The notes under the pieces were generated by a model. The model saw nothing but the letters and a program-made list of their open reading frames with translations. It was not told the origin of the DNA and made no database searches. A DNA stretch of 64,000 bases from assembly GCA_024220505.1 (NCBI GenBank), contig JAKZZE010000001.1, positions 434,001 through 498,000 on the forward strand, read 5' to 3'. Positions within the stretch are counted from its first letter, which is position 1. Each line of letters starts with the position of its first letter. A program made the position numbers and the translations under genes. This document shows, piece by piece, positions 61,250 through 64,000 of the stretch. The stretch comes from Rhizopus arrhizus. Taxonomy: Eukaryota > Mucoromycota > Mucoromycetes > Mucorales > Rhizopodaceae.

Positions 61250-61515
61250 AAGAAGAAAAAACTTTTTTGGTGCATGAAATTGTAGTTTCGAGTCACGCCA
61301 AGTCTTTGATAAAAATACAAGTACAGTTGTTCCACCGTCAATTGGGCAACTTTTTGAAAATAGCGATCGGAATTTAGAGAATATTTATTGCTTTTGCGAG
61401 ATTAGCTTAACCCAAAAAAAGAAAGCCCACTACTCACTGAACCAAATTGGGAAATTCATTTTTGACCAAACTGGCTTTCTCTTTTAACTTAATCGGTCGA
61501 ACTTGCAAAAGTTCC
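61250..61515. repeat. Transposon end-like repeats
   Basis: Contains ACCAAATTGGGAAATTC, GACCAAACTGGCTTTC and GTCAATTGGGCAAC, similar to the motif cluster at 10390-10545. It lies at the 3' side of the decayed DDE transposase and is probably its subterminal region. Confidence 0.45.
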
Positions 61516-61522
61516 TCTTTAT

Positions 61523-62100
61523 TTAAACATCTTTAAAAAATGATTTATAGTGCCTTGACCATCCTTGACAGTCTTCAGCCGTAATAGATTTTCCATCTTC
61601 TTCAACTCTAGTGATTAAACTGTCGCGGTCAGTCACTGGAGACCTTATAATAATCTTAATCTTTACCCAAAAATCTTCAATTGGATTTAAGAAAGGAAAA
61701 TATGGTGGCAGATATATCACCTTATATCCTTTTCTTTCTAATTTCTCTATAGTTGCTTTGGGTTTATTGATAAGAGCGTTATCAAGAGCTAAATGACATC
61801 CTTTCAGATTATTATGATTTAAAATACCCATAACACTAATCAAGGAAGCTATAAATTTCCTTTCATTTTGTCCTAGTTTTTGTTACTTTAAGCTCCAGGT
61901 TAACAGCGTCAAGAGAACAAATAACACCAAGCATTGAAACAGAAGGACTTCTAGTTGTTACAACCACTACTTTAGCCAGCTCTTCCTTTTTGGATCTTTC
62001 TTGATTTCTTACTGTATGAAAATTAAATCTTAACTCGTCAGTAAATATGCAGTTTTGCCTAAAACTGAAATTAGGATCTGCTAATCATCTTTTAACTGTT
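61523..62100 (-). pseudogene. Decayed DDE transposase (Tc1-like superfamily)
   Basis: On the minus strand, upstream part (62060-61890) reads CIFTDELRFNFHTVRNQERS and VVVVTTRSPSVSMLGVI, which is the first catalytic block with context. The open frame 61843-61523 then gives LALDNALINK (DNAPIH-type second block with changes), YLPPYFPFLNPIEDFWVKIK (third block, Glu intact) and DCQGWSRHYKSFF. A frame break separates the parts. It is the best preserved of three related copies in the window, but inactive. Confidence 0.78.
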
Positions 62101-62123
62101 TTTTTTCACATTTCACTAAATTT

Positions 62124-62367
62124 GCTATTTAGACCTGAAGAACAAAATAGGAAATGTTATTATGCTAGAATCTTCTTGAAGCTTTATTTATAGCGAATTC
62201 AAAGATATATAAAGGAAATAAATCTAATCATTATACTATCAATCGAATTTGAGCTCGGTCAAATAATAAAGTGAAGAAGGGTGGGAAATTTAAAATAAAG
62301 TGAAATAAGATAAATGAAGGGTGGGTCATAATAACATTTCCTATTTTGTTCTTCAGGTCTAAATAGC
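62124..62367. repeat. Perfect 41-bp inverted repeat, spacer about 160 bp
   Basis: 62124-62164 starts GCTATTTAGACCTGAAG and ends GTTATTATG; 62327-62367 is its exact reverse complement. Between them are GAAGGGTGGG-type repeats. A third, direct copy of 29 bp lies at 62415-62443. These belong to the terminus of the DIRS-type element to the right. Confidence 0.85.
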
Positions 62368-62440
62368 AATTCTAGGTCGAAAGAAATTTCTCGAAAGAAT
62401 TTCTTGAGACCGTCAGAACAAAATAGGAAATGTTATTATG

Positions 62441-63964
62441 CTAATCCAGAGTATCAAAAGAGTCATTAGCATCAAAGAATTCATCTTGGCTGGACAGAAC
62501 CGTAGACGTGAAGTCAACTTCAGCCATTTGGTTTCGCTGATAATGTCGAACAAAGGTATCCGAAGAAGCCCAGTTTCCAAGAGCCACGATATTGTCAAGG
62601 GAGATACCGTGATCCAAGGCTCGAGAGGAGGCCAACGACCGAATAGAGACCCCGGGTTCATCTGTGCACAAGGAGATGAATTCACGATGTAACCAAGTAG
62701 AAATAGTTGACGCAGAAAGAGGTTGATTAATTTTGTTGGATTTGACAAACAGATTGGAGTGGGTCGGACGAGCCTGTAGAGCCGGATGGTCACGGAGTGC
62801 CTTAAAGCACTGTACAGGGCATAGTTCGAGGTCTTCTGCATGTGGGTGAACCGAGAAAGGCTTGATTATTCGCCGTTTACCACGAGTTTCTTTTGGAGCG
62901 ACAACTTGCAGGAGAAGGCAACCGTTTTCCGAGATAGAACACGACGTAAAAGGGATGCGAGCCATATCAGAGGGACGGAGAAAGGCAGCCATTGCCAGGA
63001 GAAAAGCCAACTTTTGCTGTAGCAATTTGACGTCGGTAGACGATCTGGAAGTGATCGAACGAGCGTAGGCTAAAGCCGGAGAAGCATCAATGGTTGGACG
63101 ATGAATTGAGACTGGTGGAGCTTGCTTCGCAATGGTATCTAAATAAGAGTTAATGAGTGGGTCTTCGCTAATACCTGCAGTATCATCATGAAGATGAGCC
63201 ACCGCTGTTCGTAGAGTTTTGAGGGTAGAGGCTTGCATATTGTGTTCTTGACGCATGTTGGCCAAAAAGTTTACGACATCCGAAGGGTTGAAGCTCGTAA
63301 ATGAGACATTGCTTCTAGTAGCCCAAGCCAAGAAACGTAACTGATTACGCCGGTATTGCTGGTTGGTTGCATTGTCAGCTAAACGTTCCGCCAAGAGATC
63401 TTTAACCGCTTGTGCATTGAGATTTTGGCGTTCTAGTTTAGACCGGATAATGTCCACACGGAGAGCATCCAATGTCGGTGGAGCAACGGATGAGGAGTTC
63501 GTGGAGACGTTGTCTGAACCGACTGTGGAGGCAACAGCAAGGGAGCCGTCAAAGCTAGACGTTGGAGAAGAGGAAACCAAATCGCACTGGGCCAGTAAGG
63601 TACCACCAGAGTTACCCGAGGAAGTTGTTCCTGCACAACCTTGTGGAGTACTTTCGTAATGAGGTTCCAGGGAGGGTTGATGAACGGATGGTGAAACATC
63701 GTCCACGGGATGGTAAACGCATCCGTGTGGATAGCGCCCGGATCGGGTAGCCAAGATACGTACTTTGGCAATAGCTTTGTTGTCCTGTCGGCGAAGAGGT
63801 CGACCGAGAAGGGTCCCCAGAGGTGCGATATTTGTTGGAATATTGAGGGCTTGATTCTCCACTGATTCTTGAAGAAGGTCCTGCGTGATTCCATATCTGC
63901 TATCGTGTTGTTCACTCCGCTGATGTGTTGTGCTTGAATCACTATCTTGCGCTGTAGACACCAA
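62441..63964 (-). CDS. DIRS-type retrotransposon tyrosine recombinase
   Basis: An intact frame of 507 codons. Its last 330 residues form a tyrosine recombinase: N-terminal SAM-like part (RNQLRFLAWATRSNVSF), then FLRPSDMARIPF with the first Arg, SIRSLASSRALDHG with the second, and LGNWASSDTFVRHYQRN with His and the nucleophilic Tyr. This order and the GNWxSSDTFxxHY block are typical of DIRS elements, which integrate circular cDNA with this enzyme rather than an integrase. The first 180 codons overlap the reverse transcriptase/RNase H frame, so the true start is probably inside. The stop codon lies inside a terminal repeat copy. Base composition is clearly richer in G+C than surrounding DNA. 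Confidence 0.85.
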   Translation of the reverse strand: MVSTAQDSDSSTTHQRSEQHDSRYGITQDLLQESVENQALNIPTNIAPLGTLLGRPLRRQDNKAIAKVRILATRSGRYPHGCVYHPVDDVSPSVHQPSLEPHYESTPQGCAGTTSSGNSGGTLLAQCDLVSSSPTSSFDGSLAVASTVGSDNVSTNSSSVAPPTLDALRVDIIRSKLERQNLNAQAVKDLLAERLADNATNQQYRRNQLRFLAWATRSNVSFTSFNPSDVVNFLANMRQEHNMQASTLKTLRTAVAHLHDDTAGISEDPLINSYLDTIAKQAPPVSIHRPTIDASPALAYARSITSRSSTDVKLLQQKLAFLLAMAAFLRPSDMARIPFTSCSISENGCLLLQVVAPKETRGKRRIIKPFSVHPHAEDLELCPVQCFKALRDHPALQARPTHSNLFVKSNKINQPLSASTISTWLHREFISLCTDEPGVSIRSLASSRALDHGISLDNIVALGNWASSDTFVRHYQRNQMAEVDFTSTVLSSQDEFFDANDSFDTLD

Positions 63965-63999
63965 TTCCAGACTTCGGTTGCTAGTTCCAATAATGCCAG
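63433..63999 (-). CDS. DIRS retrotransposon RNase H and C-terminal pol region, partial
   Basis: Cut off by the right edge of the window. It reads LALLELATEVWNWCLQRKI and AQHISGVNNTIADMESR, the end of the RNase H domain, then WGPFSVDLFADRTTKLLPKY, VSWLPDPGAIHTDAFTIPW and PYWPSAIWFPLL, which form the conserved segment after RNase H in DIRS polyproteins. It overlaps the recombinase frame by about 530 nt in another frame. The reverse transcriptase proper would lie beyond 64000. Confidence 0.82.
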   Translation of the reverse strand: MALLELATEVWNWCLQRKIVIQAQHISGVNNTIADMESRRTFFKNQWRIKPSIFQQISHLWGPFSVDLFADRTTKLLPKYVSWLPDPGAIHTDAFTIPWTMFHHPFINPPWNLITKVLHKVVQEQLPRVTLVVPYWPSAIWFPLLQRLALTAPLLLPPQSVQTTSPRTPHPLLHRHWMLSVWTLSGLN

Positions 64000-64000
64000 A

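Overview
The window looks like nuclear DNA of an AT-rich early-diverging fungus, most probably Mucoromycota (Mucorales-like). The evidence is short GT-AG introns (about 45-95 nt) in nearly every gene, long A/T homopolymers, compact often convergent gene pairs, and families typical of that group (a beta-trefoil ricin-B-type lectin, a multi-FAS1 membrane protein, Rac, DIRS and Tc1-like elements). No operon, CRISPR array, tRNA or rRNA was found. Exon coordinates were worked out by hand from splice signals and reading frame; for almost every gene the summed exon length is a multiple of three and rebuilds a known family.

Layout, left to right. 1-1075: 3' part of a GYF/Smy2-like protein. 1091-1813 (-): three-QxW lectin. 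2780-4341: four-LIM paxillin-like protein. 4384-6550 (-): long-chain acyl-CoA synthetase. 7.5-12.3 kb: TE-rich stretch with a broken Tc1/mariner transposase, a weak two-exon gene and a decayed DDE transposase, then a small coiled-coil ORF. 13170-15305 (-): Trm2/TRMT2A-like tRNA uracil-5-methyltransferase. 15429-16201 (-): Ser/Gln-rich unknown. 16576-17861 (-): GPN3 GTPase. 18613-21322: DDHD phospholipase. 21375-21806 (-): FMC1-like factor. 22.4-24.2 kb: cluster of LTR remnants. 25120-26405: Aurora kinase. 26614-27052: MITE-like element in front of a Prp5/DDX46 helicase (27130-30781). 32.0-33.5 kb: LINE and DDE remnants. 33610-34259: complex I NDUFB8-like subunit. 34412-35320: glyoxalase II. 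35375-36778 (-): four-TM protein. 36922-39556 (-): four-FAS1 type I membrane protein. 42295-44214: MFS transporter. 44328-45069 (-): Rac GTPase. 47351-47731: unknown. 49546-54693: 16-exon armadillo/SPRY protein. 55933-56851: ANKRD40-like protein. 57075-58848 (-): LRR protein. 60875-61234 (-): Tma17-like proteasome assembly factor. 61.5-62.1 kb: decayed DDE transposase. 62.1 kb to the end (-): terminal part of a DIRS-type tyrosine-recombinase retrotransposon.

Most protein genes are ordinary housekeeping functions (lipid activation and hydrolysis, tRNA modification, splicing, RNA polymerase assembly, mitochondrial complexes, Rho/Rac and mitotic signalling) with no shared pathway. What stands out is organisation: six tail-to-tail gene pairs only 15-223 bp apart, pyrimidine/poly-T tracts just upstream of start codons, poly-A tracts just after 5' splice sites, a start codon interrupted by an intron, and at least six kinds of mobile element. 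The best candidates for something little described are the DIRS terminus with its three repeat copies, the LTR cluster with a conserved primer-binding-like site and palindromic minisatellite, the MITE at the Prp5 promoter, and the large membrane-anchored ARM/SPRY protein.
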